Of a stretch of DNA of 64,000 nucleotides, positions 43,747-52,670 are shown in pieces. Source of the DNA: Gramella sp. MAR_2010_147 (lineage in GTDB: Bacteria; Bacteroidota; Bacteroidia; Flavobacteriales; Flavobacteriaceae); assembly GCF_900105135.1 (NCBI RefSeq), contig NZ_LT629741.1, positions 2,356,001 to 2,420,000 on the forward strand, read 5' to 3'. The notes below the pieces were generated by a model, which was not told where the DNA came from, ran no database searches, and saw only the letters and a program-made list of their open reading frames with translations. The translations under genes and the position numbers were made by a program. Positions within the stretch are counted from its first letter, which is position 1. The number at the start of each line of letters is the position of its first letter.

Positions 43747-44403
43747 ATGTTCAGCTTATCCGAAGAAAACTATTTAAAAGCCATTTTTCATCTTGAAACA
43801 GCTTATAAAAGTGGTGTAAGTACAAACGCTCTGGCAGAAGAAATGCAAACCAAAGCATCTTCTGTAACAGATATGGTTAAACGACTTTCAGATAAGGATC
43901 TGGTGAATTATAAAAAATACCAGGGAGTTAAATTAAGCGAGGCCGGTAGAAATGCCGCTATAGAGGTCATTAGAAAACATCGTCTCTGGGAGGTTTTTCT
44001 GGTGGAGAAGCTTGGTTTTAACTGGGATGAAGTTCATGAAATAGCAGAGCAACTTGAGCATATCAAGTCTGAAAAATTAACCAATGAGCTTGATAAATTC
44101 CTGGAATACCCTAAAAGAGATCCGCATGGAGATCCAATTCCTGATGCCCAGGGAAATTTTACGGTAGCCAACCGTATGCTTTTATCTGACCTTAAAAAAG
44201 GTGAGATAGGAATTTGCGTTGGGGTAAAAGATTCTTCAGCAGAGTTTTTACAATACCTGGATAAAAACCAAATATCTCTTGGAAAAGAGATCAGAATACT
44301 AGAGAAAGAAGATTTTGATAAGTCCATGTTGATTGAAATGAATGGCAATGAATTGAGGATATCTAATCAAATATCAACGAACCTATTTATTAAAACACTA
44401 TAG
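43747..44403 (+). CDS. Metal-dependent transcriptional regulator, DtxR/MntR family
   Basis: A 218-residue repressor: winged helix-turn-helix (residues 1-65; VSTNALAEEMQTKASSVTDMVKRLSDKDLVNY), dimerisation and metal-binding domain (66-140; HRLWEVFLVEKLGF, with His and Glu ligands in EIAEQLEHIKS), and a FeoA/SH3-like C-terminal domain (150-218). Such proteins repress metal-uptake genes when bound to iron or manganese. Position argues for control of the divergent TonB receptor and the downstream ZIP transporter (1-base gap). Which metal is sensed cannot be told. The ATG at 43747 is chosen over an adjacent TTG. Confidence 0.92.
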   Translation: MFSLSEENYLKAIFHLETAYKSGVSTNALAEEMQTKASSVTDMVKRLSDKDLVNYKKYQGVKLSEAGRNAAIEVIRKHRLWEVFLVEKLGFNWDEVHEIAEQLEHIKSEKLTNELDKFLEYPKRDPHGDPIPDAQGNFTVANRMLLSDLKKGEIGICVGVKDSSAEFLQYLDKNQISLGKEIRILEKEDFDKSMLIEMNGNELRISNQISTNLFIKTL

Positions 44404-44404
44404 A

Positions 44405-45226
44405 ATGAACATTATAATAGACTATTTTGAATCACTAGATCCAGTATATGCAGCCTTTCTTGCGACACTTTTTACGTGGGGACTTACAGCTTTAGGTGCG
44501 TCACTGGTATTCCTGTTTAAAGGGATGAATAGAGCCTTTTTTGATGGAATGCTTGGGTTCACAGGTGGGGTTATGGTGGCTGCCAGTTTCTGGAGTTTGC
44601 TTGCGCCAGGAATAGAAATGAGCCCGGGAGAAGGATTTGAAAAAGTAGTTCCAGCCTTAGTTGGATTTGGCCTTGGAGCACTCTTTATATTTGGACTGGA
44701 CAAGGTCTTACCTCATTTACATGTAAACTTTAAGATGAGTGAATCTGAAGGAATCAAAACTCCCTGGCATAAATCTGTTCTATTGACCCTGGCTATTACT
44801 TTACATAACATTCCTGAAGGTCTCGCCGTAGGTGTTTTATTTGGTGGTGTAGCTGCTGGATTTGACGGTGCTACCATTGGTGGTGCGGTAGCCTTAGCTA
44901 TGGGAATCGGACTTCAGAATTTTCCTGAAGGTTTTGCGGTGGCGATGCCACTAAGAAGGCAGGGTTTAAGTAAATGGAAGTGCTTTAACTATGGACAACT
45001 TTCTGCAATCGTGGAGCCGGCAGCAGCCGTGTTAGGTGCCTGGGCTGTCCTTACTTTCGAACCCATCCTACCTTACGCCTTATGTTTTGCTGCTGGTGCG
45101 ATGATCTTTGTAGTGGTAGAAGAAGTGGTTCCCGAAGCACAACAAGGTAACTTTACCGATATTTCTACCATGGGCTTCATTGGCGGGTTTATGATCATGA
45201 TGACCCTGGATGTAGGTCTTGGATAA
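44405..45226 (+). CDS. ZIP-family divalent metal transporter
   Basis: A 273-residue inner-membrane protein with about eight membrane segments. The metal path motif is HNIPEGLAVG (His, Asn, Glu) in the fourth segment, repeated as GLQNFPEGFAVAMP in the fifth. A His-containing loop (LPHLHVNF) lies between segments three and four. ZIP proteins import zinc, iron or manganese. It is coupled to dtxR with a 1-base gap, so its expression is likely to depend on the metal it carries. Confidence 0.92.
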   Translation: MNIIIDYFESLDPVYAAFLATLFTWGLTALGASLVFLFKGMNRAFFDGMLGFTGGVMVAASFWSLLAPGIEMSPGEGFEKVVPALVGFGLGALFIFGLDKVLPHLHVNFKMSESEGIKTPWHKSVLLTLAITLHNIPEGLAVGVLFGGVAAGFDGATIGGAVALAMGIGLQNFPEGFAVAMPLRRQGLSKWKCFNYGQLSAIVEPAAAVLGAWAVLTFEPILPYALCFAAGAMIFVVVEEVVPEAQQGNFTDISTMGFIGGFMIMMTLDVGLG

Positions 45227-45276
45227 AATATTTGCAACGATTATAGCTGTGTGTCGTCTTTATAATAAAGACCTTT

Positions 45277-45738
45277 ATGAAGATGACAATGCTCTTTCTT
45301 GTAATATTTAATTCGATACTGGTATTTAATCAGGATACAAAGTCATCAAAATATAATTATCATAGCGCCACACTTTGTGCCGGAGATACTATGAGATTTG
45401 GTGATAAGGAAATTAAGTTCAAAAAAGTAATTTCAGATTCCAGATGTCCCGCGGGAGATGCTGTCACCTGCATATGGGCTGGCGAGGTAACCGTCTTAGT
45501 CGAGTTCTATGAAGATGGAAAGTTAAAAGGTGAAAAAGTGGTAGCAGGAACTAATAGATTAATGGGCGAAACAGAGATTTTAGCTAGTGCTGCTATTTCC
45601 CTTTCAGAATTTTCTAAAGTGAGTGATCTTAGTATTAGTGGTGTAAAAGTATTACCATATCCCCGGGGCAGAGTAAAAATATCTCCTGAAGAATATAGCT
45701 TAAACCTCAAAATTTCAGAAAAGGTAGAAGCGAATTAG
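45277..45738 (+). CDS. Small exported protein with a SRCP..CIWAGE motif
   Basis: A 153-residue protein with a hydrophobic N-terminal segment serving as signal peptide (residues 1-18). The mature part has an invariant-looking DSRCPAGDAVTCIWAGE (about 50-66), two cysteines likely in a disulfide, a motif found in small secreted proteins of many Proteobacteria and Bacteroidota with no known function. The rest is predicted beta-sandwich. It follows the ZIP gene by 50 bases on the same strand and overlaps the end of the convergent FeoB-associated gene by 4 bases. Confidence 0.75.
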   Translation: MKMTMLFLVIFNSILVFNQDTKSSKYNYHSATLCAGDTMRFGDKEIKFKKVISDSRCPAGDAVTCIWAGEVTVLVEFYEDGKLKGEKVVAGTNRLMGETEILASAAISLSEFSKVSDLSISGVKVLPYPRGRVKISPEEYSLNLKISEKVEAN

Positions 45739-45884
45739 TCACCACAACCACATTCTGAAACTCCGCAAGACCCTGCTTTCTTTTTACCTCCTAAAAATGC
45801 AGGTTTCCATACAAATTTTGTAATAATATAACCTACCGCGGTTAGAAAAGTTATAAAGACCAGTATTTCTTGTAAAAGTTCCAT
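45735..45884 (-). CDS. FeoB-associated Cys-rich membrane protein
   Basis: A 49-residue protein, too short for the usual cut-off: a single membrane segment (residues 5-22, LQEILVFITFLTAVGYII-like), a basic stretch (GGKKK) and a Cys-rich end SCGVSECGCGD. This is the layout of the small FeoB-associated membrane proteins found after feoB in many genomes. It starts 32 bases after the feoB stop codon on the same strand, so it is part of the feoAB operon. Its role in ferrous iron uptake is unknown; the cysteines may bind iron. Confidence 0.85.
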   Translation of the reverse strand: MELLQEILVFITFLTAVGYIITKFVWKPAFLGGKKKAGSCGVSECGCGD

Positions 45885-45916
45885 GTTCTTTCAGTCGTTT
45901 TGAATAAAGTTCCTTA

Positions 45917-48019
45917 CTATTTTAATAATTGAAATGCTATTAGTGCAACCACGTATGCAAATGCACTCATAATAATGAGTTGCAATAAAGGCCATTTCCA
46001 GGTATTCGTTTCTTTCTTAACAATGGCGAGTGTACTCATACATTGCATAGCGAAAGCATAGAATAACAATAAGCTTACTCCGCTGGCAAATGTGAATAAG
46101 GGACCGCCAAGTACAGGATTGGTTTCAGCGGCCATTCTATTTTTAATAGTTTCTTCTTCGTCACTACCTACGCTATAGATCGTGGCTAATGTACCCACAA
46201 AAACTTCCCTTGCTGCAAATGAACTAATGATCGCAATTCCTATTTTCCAGTCATATCCTAAAGGAGCTACGGCAGGTTCAATCCCTCTACCCATGATCCC
46301 TATGTAAGAGTTTTTCAGTTTGAAGGAAGCTATCTCTTCATCCAGTTCATTTTGAGTGATATTGCTTTCGGCATCATATTTAGATGAAATGATTTCTTTG
46401 GCATTATCAAAATTATCGCCAGGACCATAACTTGCTAATACCCATAAAATCACAGATATCGCCAGGATGATCTTTCCGGCGCCAAAAACAAACGATTTTG
46501 TCTTTTCAACTACATTTATCGCTACGTTCTTTATCATTGGTAGCTTGTAATTTGGCATTTCAATCACAAAGTAACTTTTGGTCTGGGACTTCATAATTTT
46601 ATGAAGTAGCCATGCCGAAAAAATCGCCATACCAAATCCTAAAAGATAAAGGATCATAAGGGTAATTCCCTGCAAATTAAGACCCAGGTAGGTCTGGTCT
46701 GGGATTACCAGAGCGATAATGATAAGGTACACTGGTAAACGGGCTGAACAGGTGGTAAAAGGCACAACCAGAATAGTGATTAGGCGTTCTTTCCAGTGCT
46801 CGATATTTCTGGTGGCCATTACTGCTGGAATTGCGCAGGCGGTACCGGAAACTAAAGGTACCACACTTTTGCCGCTAAGTCCAAACCGACGCATAATTCG
46901 GTCCATTAAGAACACCACTCTACTCATATATCCCGATTCTTCCAGAATGGAGATAAAAAGGAAAAGAAAGGCGATTTGTGGTATAAATATGACGATTCCG
47001 CCAAGTCCCGGCACAATACCTTCAGAAATAAGATTAGTGAACGCTCCACTGGGTAAGGTGTCCTTGGTCCACTCGCTCAATGAAGCGAAGGCAGCATCGA
47101 TCATATCCATAGGATAGCTGGACCAGCTGTAAATTGCCTGAAAGATCAATAATAAGATTCCGAAGAAAATAAAATATCCCCAAACTTTATGGGTCAAAAT
47201 ACTGTCTAACCTGGATCTTAGATCGGTGGCTGCATTTTTATCTACAACGAGGGTCTCACGCAGAATACCATTTATAAACTGATATCTTAAAATCGTTTCC
47301 TTTTGCTGGAGACGTTTAAGATCGCTCACCGATTTGGTATGGAAATCAGAATTATTTTTTAGTTCGCCCCTGTTAATATTTCCGAAGTTGACATCCTGTG
47401 TGATCACCAGCCATAATTTATATAGAGACTGATTAGGAAAAGCCTTTCTAAGGTTTCCGAAATATTCAGGATCTATTACCGAAGCATTTACGCAAGGTTC
47501 AACAGGAAGATGTCGGTAATTTATAATAAGTTCCTTCAGGTAATCTATTCCCATCCTCTTACGGGCACTTACCAGGGCAATCTTAGTCTTAAGACGTTCT
47601 TCTAAAAGTTCTACATCCAGTTTGATCCCTTTACGATCCATCCTGTCTGCCATGTTGACTACAAGTATGGTGGGAATCCCAAGATCTTTTATCTGGGTAA
47701 AAAGAAGGAGGTTTCGTTTCAGATTTTCAACATCGCTAACTACTACTGCAACGTCAGGAAAGTCTTTGTCATTTTTATTGAGAAGCAATTCAATAACCAC
47801 ATTCTCGTCAAAAGATGAGGCATTGAGGCTATAAGTTCCCGGAAGATCCAGAATGTGGGCTTTTAATCCGCGGGGAAGTTTGCAAATCCCCTCTTTCTTT
47901 TCTACGGTAATACCAGGGTAGTTACCAACCTTTTGGTTAAGGCCTGTTAACTGATTAAATACAGATGTCTTGCCGGTGTTGGGATTTCCAATTAAAGCAA
48001 CATTAATTTGCTTACCCAT
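45917..48019 (-). CDS. feoB: Ferrous iron transport protein B
   Basis: Main Fe(II) permease of the inner membrane. The 700-residue protein has an N-terminal GTPase domain with G1 GNPNTGKT (residues 11-18), DLPGT (G3) and NMADR (G4), a helical spacer, and a membrane domain of about eleven segments with the paired gate motifs (GTACAIPAVMATR, with Cys, and CSARLPVYLIIIAL). It begins 1 base after the feoA stop codon. The C-terminal part is complete and length is normal. Confidence 0.96.
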   Translation of the reverse strand: MGKQINVALIGNPNTGKTSVFNQLTGLNQKVGNYPGITVEKKEGICKLPRGLKAHILDLPGTYSLNASSFDENVVIELLLNKNDKDFPDVAVVVSDVENLKRNLLLFTQIKDLGIPTILVVNMADRMDRKGIKLDVELLEERLKTKIALVSARKRMGIDYLKELIINYRHLPVEPCVNASVIDPEYFGNLRKAFPNQSLYKLWLVITQDVNFGNINRGELKNNSDFHTKSVSDLKRLQQKETILRYQFINGILRETLVVDKNAATDLRSRLDSILTHKVWGYFIFFGILLLIFQAIYSWSSYPMDMIDAAFASLSEWTKDTLPSGAFTNLISEGIVPGLGGIVIFIPQIAFLFLFISILEESGYMSRVVFLMDRIMRRFGLSGKSVVPLVSGTACAIPAVMATRNIEHWKERLITILVVPFTTCSARLPVYLIIIALVIPDQTYLGLNLQGITLMILYLLGFGMAIFSAWLLHKIMKSQTKSYFVIEMPNYKLPMIKNVAINVVEKTKSFVFGAGKIILAISVILWVLASYGPGDNFDNAKEIISSKYDAESNITQNELDEEIASFKLKNSYIGIMGRGIEPAVAPLGYDWKIGIAIISSFAAREVFVGTLATIYSVGSDEEETIKNRMAAETNPVLGGPLFTFASGVSLLLFYAFAMQCMSTLAIVKKETNTWKWPLLQLIIMSAFAYVVALIAFQLLK

Positions 48020-48020
48020 A

Positions 48021-48250
48021 TTAGCCTATTAATTCAATTTCTATTAGCAGTGCGGTTTCTTTTCTAATGGCCAGGTGACTCCCGTTAATATTAAGGTACA
48101 TAGGGTCATGGAATGGCGCAGTTTGAACCAGCTCTACTTCGTTTCCGGGAAGGCAACCCATTTCCAGAAGCTTTAAAGGAACCATATCTGCCGAGAATTC
48201 TTTAATAATTCCCCGCTGCCCCTTTTTAAATTAGCAACAGTTACCTTCAC
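48021..48250 (-). pseudogene. feoA: FeoA, cytosolic partner of FeoB, frameshifted
   Basis: A 76-residue SH3-like protein that assists FeoB. Read from a GTG at 48250 (KVTVANLK), the frame leaves the family sequence at the A5G4 run (48219-48227 on the plus strand); from there another frame encodes the rest (GIIKEFSADMVPLKLLEMGCLPGNEVELVQ to a TAA at 48021). Adding one base in this run restores TVANLKKGQRGIIKEF, the expected sequence. So either a sequencing error or a mutation has broken it. No ATG exists at the N-terminus; the GTG is the best start. Its promoter and a palindrome upstream are intact. Confidence 0.82.
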
Positions 48251-48256
48251 TTTTTA

Positions 48257-48273
48257 TTTAGATTGATTTTAAA
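48257..48273. promoter_or_regulatory. Inverted repeat in the feoA leader, candidate metal-regulator operator
   Basis: TTTAGATTGATTTTAAA differs at one position from the repeat in the hemA/araC region (26432-26448). It lies just downstream of the feoA -7 box, at the predicted transcription start, a normal place for a repressor site. Confidence 0.6.
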
Positions 48274-48278
48274 CAAGG

Positions 48279-48308
48279 CAAAAGTAATGGAATTTAGACC
48301 AATACAAA
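48279..48308 (-). promoter_or_regulatory. Promoter of the feoAB operon
   Basis: On the minus strand TTTG (48305-48308), 18 bases, TACTTTTG (48279-48286): an exact match with ideal spacing, 28 bases upstream of the feoA GTG. Confidence 0.7.
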
Positions 48309-48324
48309 AGTTAAAGACGGGAAA

Positions 48325-48999
48325 TTATTGGCGGTACTCAGTCTTGAGTATTTTGAGGTCGTGCATAAGGGTTTCAATGGCTTCAGGATCTGTCCCGTCA
48401 TAAAAGCCACGAATTTGCCTGTTCTTATCAACAAGAACAAAATTCTCTGTATGTATCATATCGTAAGGACCGCCATCACCCTGAGATTTAGTAGCGAGAT
48501 AGGATTTACGGGCAAGTTCATAGATCTCTTTTTTATCTCCTGTGACCAGATTCCATTTTTCATCGATCACTCCTTTTTCTTCGGCATATTTTTTTAAAAC
48601 CGGAATACTGTCTGATACTGGAAAAACAGTATGGGACAATAGATAAACATTTTTATCATCTTTAATTTTTTCCTGAATTTCTACCATATGATCTGTCATA
48701 ATCGGGCAAATGGTCAGGCAGGTGGTAAAGAAGAAATCGGCTATATAGATCTTGTCTTTATAGAATTCTTCGGTAATCGTCTCACCGTTTTGATTTATCA
48801 GGCTGAAATCGGCGATCTTATGATATTTTCTAACATATTGTACGGTAGAATCAACAAGTTCAGCATTTACCATATCGGGTTGAAAAACAGGAAGACGTTC
48901 ATCTGGTTTCAGTAATGTATAAATACAGAAAACGATAATTGCCGAAAGAATAAAGAAAACGATGGCAAAGGTTTTATATCGAGCAAAAAACTGAAGCAT
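48325..48999 (-). CDS. Sco1/SenC-family copper-binding protein
   Basis: A 224-residue protein anchored by one N-terminal membrane segment (residues 9-29) with a periplasmic thioredoxin-like domain. The copper site is FFTTCLTICPIM (CX3C) plus the distal His in LLSHTVFP. Sco proteins deliver copper to, or reduce, the Cu-A site of cytochrome oxidase. It stands alone, 74 bases from feoA, on the same strand. The KSQGDGGPYDMIHTENFVLVD segment is family typical. Confidence 0.9.
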   Translation of the reverse strand: MLQFFARYKTFAIVFFILSAIIVFCIYTLLKPDERLPVFQPDMVNAELVDSTVQYVRKYHKIADFSLINQNGETITEEFYKDKIYIADFFFTTCLTICPIMTDHMVEIQEKIKDDKNVYLLSHTVFPVSDSIPVLKKYAEEKGVIDEKWNLVTGDKKEIYELARKSYLATKSQGDGGPYDMIHTENFVLVDKNRQIRGFYDGTDPEAIETLMHDLKILKTEYRQ

Positions 49000-49094
49000 A
49001 CCTTAAATTTCTGCAAAGTTATAGCCTGTGGCTTAAATAGTCGAATTCTGGATGTGAAATTTTTATTCGAAAGAAATCCCTTGAAACTTAAACT

Positions 49095-49124
49095 TTTGTA
49101 GGAGCTTTTAAAAACTTACTTTTG
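49095..49124 (+). promoter_or_regulatory. Promoter of rseP
   Basis: TTTG (49095-49098), 18 bases, TACTTTTG (49117-49124): textbook Bacteroidota promoter, 26 bases upstream of the rseP ATG. Confidence 0.7.
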
Positions 49125-49150
49125 TGCGATTTTAAATTTGAAGTTAGCTG

Positions 49151-50467
49151 ATGGATCCATTTATAGTAAAAGCCATACAATTAATATTAAGCCTTTCCTT
49201 TTTGATCGTTCTTCATGAATTAGGTCACTTTGTACCGGCAAAACTTTTTAAGACCAGGGTAGAAAAATTCTTCCTGTTCTTCGATGTGAAATTTGCTCTT
49301 TTTAAGAAAAAGATCGGGGACACTGTATACGGAATTGGCTGGTTACCTCTTGGAGGCTATGTGAAGATCTCGGGGATGATAGATGAAAGCATGGACAAGG
49401 AGCAGATGGCCCAGGAACCAAAAGATTGGGAATTCCGGAGCAAGCCGGCATGGCAGCGATTAATCATCATGCTGGGCGGAGTTACTGTAAATCTGGTGCT
49501 TGGTTTCCTTATATATATGATGATCATGTTCGTTTGGGGAACTGCTTATGTAGGTCCAGAAGAAATGCCGGAAGGTTTTGCGGTGGTTGATTCTTTTGAA
49601 GAATATGGTTTTGAAGATGGCGACAGGATTCTTGAGGTAAATGGAAAAGAGTTTGAAAACAGCCTGGATATCAATAAACATCTGTTTATGCGAGATGTTC
49701 AGAATATCACTGTACTTCATGAAAACGGTTCTGAAGAAACTATTGCTATCCCAGAGGAAATTGGGACGCAAATGTTTGAACAGGGAATTATGCAGCCATT
49801 TGTGCCAATTATGGCTCCCGTACTAGATTCAGTGCCTACTGGCCTGGCAGCTGAAAACGCCGGACTAAAAAAGAATGACAAGATCCTTTCTATTAATAAT
49901 AAGGAAATTGGTTACTGGCATGAGATTGCTCCTGTAACTTCGGAAAATAAAAATAAGGAAGTTGAGCTTGTTTACGAGAGAAACGGCGAGATAAAAAGCA
50001 CTAAAATCACACCCGATGAGGAAGGGAAAATAGGTTTTATTAAAAACTATGACTTTGATGTTCAGAGAAAGAAATTTGGTTTGGTGCAAAGTATTAGTAA
50101 GGGCTTTGATTATGGTTACTGGACCTTAAGAGATTATGTGTATCAGTTCAAATATGTTTTCACCAAGAAAGGTGCTTCTCAACTAGGAGGCTTTGGAGCA
50201 ATTGGCGGACTATTTCCTGACACCTGGAACTGGTATGGTTTCTGGAATACTACGGCATTGCTTTCTATCATCCTGGCATTCATGAATATTTTACCAATCC
50301 CGGCATTAGACGGAGGGCACGTAATGTTCTTATTATATGAAATGATTACGGGGAGAAAACCTAACGATAAATTTATGGAAGTTGCACAAATGGTAGGCTT
50401 CTTTTTATTGATCGCCCTGGTGCTCTATGCCAACGGGAATGATATTTATCGGGCTATATTCGATTAA
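49151..50467 (+). CDS. rseP: Site-2 protease RseP (RIP metalloprotease)
   Basis: Cuts membrane-spanning anti-sigma factors and other substrates within the inner membrane. The 438-residue protein has the zinc site HELGH (residues 22-26) in the first membrane segment, the second zinc motif LDGGH in the C-terminal segment, GGYVKISG and two PDZ-like regions (about 150-300). It could act on the anti-sigma-type protein encoded at 1336-2796; that link is only inferred. A strong terminator follows, so the next operon is separate. Confidence 0.94.
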   Translation: MDPFIVKAIQLILSLSFLIVLHELGHFVPAKLFKTRVEKFFLFFDVKFALFKKKIGDTVYGIGWLPLGGYVKISGMIDESMDKEQMAQEPKDWEFRSKPAWQRLIIMLGGVTVNLVLGFLIYMMIMFVWGTAYVGPEEMPEGFAVVDSFEEYGFEDGDRILEVNGKEFENSLDINKHLFMRDVQNITVLHENGSEETIAIPEEIGTQMFEQGIMQPFVPIMAPVLDSVPTGLAAENAGLKKNDKILSINNKEIGYWHEIAPVTSENKNKEVELVYERNGEIKSTKITPDEEGKIGFIKNYDFDVQRKKFGLVQSISKGFDYGYWTLRDYVYQFKYVFTKKGASQLGGFGAIGGLFPDTWNWYGFWNTTALLSIILAFMNILPIPALDGGHVMFLLYEMITGRKPNDKFMEVAQMVGFFLLIALVLYANGNDIYRAIFD

Positions 50468-50487
50468 ATTTTAGATAAATATATAAC

Positions 50488-50518
50488 CAAAGCAGCGCAA
50501 TTGCGCTGCTTTTTGTTT
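50488..50518 (+). terminator. Terminator of rseP
   Basis: AGCAGCGCAA / TTGCGCTGCT is a perfect 20-base palindrome followed by TTTTTGTTTTT. Confidence 0.88.
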
Positions 50519-50597
50519 TTAGAACATTATTTTAAGCCAGGTGATTTGGCTCACTTTAAAAAAGAATCGATATTTAGATCGATTTGATATAGGTAAA

Positions 50598-52505
50598 ATG
50601 AAAGCGGAAGGAAAACAAAGATCTAAAATGAAAGATACCGGCAACTTCAGCCGGAAAAAGCTTCTAATTTTTAAAATTTCGGCGGTTTTTCTTGCATTGA
50701 TGTTTATTGTTTTGCTGGAAATGATCTTAAGATTTACTGGTTATGGTTCAGATTTCCCACTTTTTATAGAAGCTGAAAATAAGCCCGGTTATCTTTATAT
50801 GAATCCCAATGTTTCAAATAAGTATTTCTTTGGAACCAATAATGCCACTGCGGGATATCGTGAACTTTTTAAAGCTGAGAAAGACAGTGAAACTAAACGA
50901 ATCTTTGTGCTTGGGGCATCCACCGGCATAGGCTATCCGTATCTTAAAAACGGGTCTTTTCACAGATGGCTTCAATATGCGATGAATGAAAATTTCCCCG
51001 AGCAGAATATTGAAGTTATCAATTTATCCTTAACAGCGATCAACTCATATACCCTGAAAGATTTTGCCAAAAAACTTTCGGCCTATCATCCAGATGCAGT
51101 TCTTATCTATGCAGGTCATAACGAATATTATGGTGCATTGGGGGTAGGTGCGGTGAATTCGCTTGGCGGCTATCCTGCTTTGGTGAATATTGCGCTTCAA
51201 TTACGAGAATATCGTTTGGTGCAATTGATATCTGGCGGAATTGGGAAAATTCAGTCGTTATTCAAAGCTAAAAATCAAAAAGAGGAAACCCTGATGAAGA
51301 AAATGGTGGCAGAGCAATCAATTTCATTTGGCTCTGAAACTTACAGAGATGGTATCGAGCAATTCAGATATAATTTTCAGGAACTATTGGAGAATTTAAA
51401 TCAAAACGATATTCCCGTTTTTCTAAGTACGATCGCGAGTAATGAGAAAGATATCAGGCCTTTTATTAGCGATAGTACCTCCATGGGAAAATCCGCAAAT
51501 GATTATTTTTTAACGGCTAAAGATGATTACGAGAAAGCGAATTACCAGCAGGCAAAACAAAATTTTATAAAAGCAAAAAACCTGGATATGCTGCGATTCA
51601 GGGCACCTTCTGAAATTAACGAGATCATAAGGTCTTTTGAAACAAATGAGAATGTATATCTGGTAGATTCAGAAGTGATTTTTACTGAAAATTCACCTCA
51701 TTTAAGCATAGGAAATGAATTGCTGGTAGAGCATGTGCATCCCAATTTACAGGGTTATTCATTGATTGGATATAATTTTTATGAAGCTCTTAAAAACAAC
51801 AATGTTCTGGATCTGGATTGGAAAAGTTCCTGGACTTTAAAAGAATTCAGATCAAAAATGCCGGTTACTGAACTTGATTCTTTACAGGGTGCTTATGAGG
51901 TTATGATGCTTAAACAAGGCTGGCCTTATTACGAGCAGGTAAGATTTGATAGTTCTAATCTTAGTATTCCTGAAAAAATTGCCGGCCAGTTAGCTTTGAG
52001 GAAGATTAGCTGGGAACAGGCTATGGAATCTTTGTATGGACACTATTATAATATCCAGGATTTTGAAGCAGCTTTAAAGATTTCTGAAGCGATACTTCTC
52101 GAATATCCAAACGAACCGGAATTCTACATAAAAGCAGGAGATCTGGCAGCGAAAATAAATGATTCAGAAAAGGCGCTTAACATCTATAAGAAGACTTTTA
52201 AACTGAAACCTTCGGTGACTGTGGCAAGAAAGATCACGGTAAATTTAATAAAGAGCGATCAATTTTTAGAAGCTATTTCATATCTTGAATTTATAGAAAA
52301 AAAAGACCCTGGTGATATCATAAGTAAGAAATTGAGGTCAGATTTAGTTTCGATCTCCGTCGATTCAGTATCAAATAAAAAGCTAATACTTGCCGAAGTT
52401 TATTATCAGGTAGGCATGAATGAAAGATCTAAAAAGCTGTTGGACGAATTTTTAAAAATAAATCCTGAAAATGCCGAAGCCAGAAATCTGCTTAAAAAAT
52501 TGTAA
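50598..52505 (+). CDS. Membrane-anchored SGNH hydrolase with C-terminal TPR repeats
   Basis: A 635-residue protein: cytoplasmic start, one membrane segment (about 22-43), an SGNH/GDSL-type domain facing the periplasm (about 95-400) and TPR repeats (about 475-635). Catalytic residues are Ser 108 in LGASTG, Asn 175 in AGHNEYYG and the acid/His pair around Glu 378 and His 381 in VEHVHPN. The frame is open to a GTG at 50541; ATGs at 50598 and 50628 both give a sensible protein. SGNH enzymes remove or transfer acyl groups on glycans and lipids. First gene of an operon with DUF5989, SxtJ-like and carbamoyltransferase genes, so it probably acts on the same product. Confidence 0.85.
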   Translation: MKAEGKQRSKMKDTGNFSRKKLLIFKISAVFLALMFIVLLEMILRFTGYGSDFPLFIEAENKPGYLYMNPNVSNKYFFGTNNATAGYRELFKAEKDSETKRIFVLGASTGIGYPYLKNGSFHRWLQYAMNENFPEQNIEVINLSLTAINSYTLKDFAKKLSAYHPDAVLIYAGHNEYYGALGVGAVNSLGGYPALVNIALQLREYRLVQLISGGIGKIQSLFKAKNQKEETLMKKMVAEQSISFGSETYRDGIEQFRYNFQELLENLNQNDIPVFLSTIASNEKDIRPFISDSTSMGKSANDYFLTAKDDYEKANYQQAKQNFIKAKNLDMLRFRAPSEINEIIRSFETNENVYLVDSEVIFTENSPHLSIGNELLVEHVHPNLQGYSLIGYNFYEALKNNNVLDLDWKSSWTLKEFRSKMPVTELDSLQGAYEVMMLKQGWPYYEQVRFDSSNLSIPEKIAGQLALRKISWEQAMESLYGHYYNIQDFEAALKISEAILLEYPNEPEFYIKAGDLAAKINDSEKALNIYKKTFKLKPSVTVARKITVNLIKSDQFLEAISYLEFIEKKDPGDIISKKLRSDLVSISVDSVSNKKLILAEVYYQVGMNERSKKLLDEFLKINPENAEARNLLKKL

Positions 52506-52514
52506 TTTGAATCT

Positions 52515-52664
52515 ATGGAAACCTTAAAGGAATTTTGGCTATTTTTAAGATCCAGAAAGAAATACTGGATGATCCCAATCCTGCTGATGCTCTTATTTGT
52601 TAGTTTTCTAATCGTCTTAACGGCAGGTTCTGCTTTAGCACCTTTTATTTATTCTCTTTTTTAA
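52515..52664 (+). CDS. DUF5989 / SxtK-like small membrane protein
   Basis: A 49-residue protein, METLKEFWLFLRSRKKYWM followed by one membrane segment (about 20-43) and a short end. The charged LRSRKKYW before the membrane segment is the family mark. Known only from genome context: it accompanies SxtJ-type and carbamoyltransferase genes, as sxtK does in saxitoxin clusters. It lies 9 bases after the SGNH gene and 6 bases before the SxtJ-like gene. Too short for ordinary ORF cut-offs, but well supported by position and sequence. Confidence 0.85.
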   Translation: METLKEFWLFLRSRKKYWMIPILLMLLFVSFLIVLTAGSALAPFIYSLF

Positions 52665-52670
52665 CTAAAT

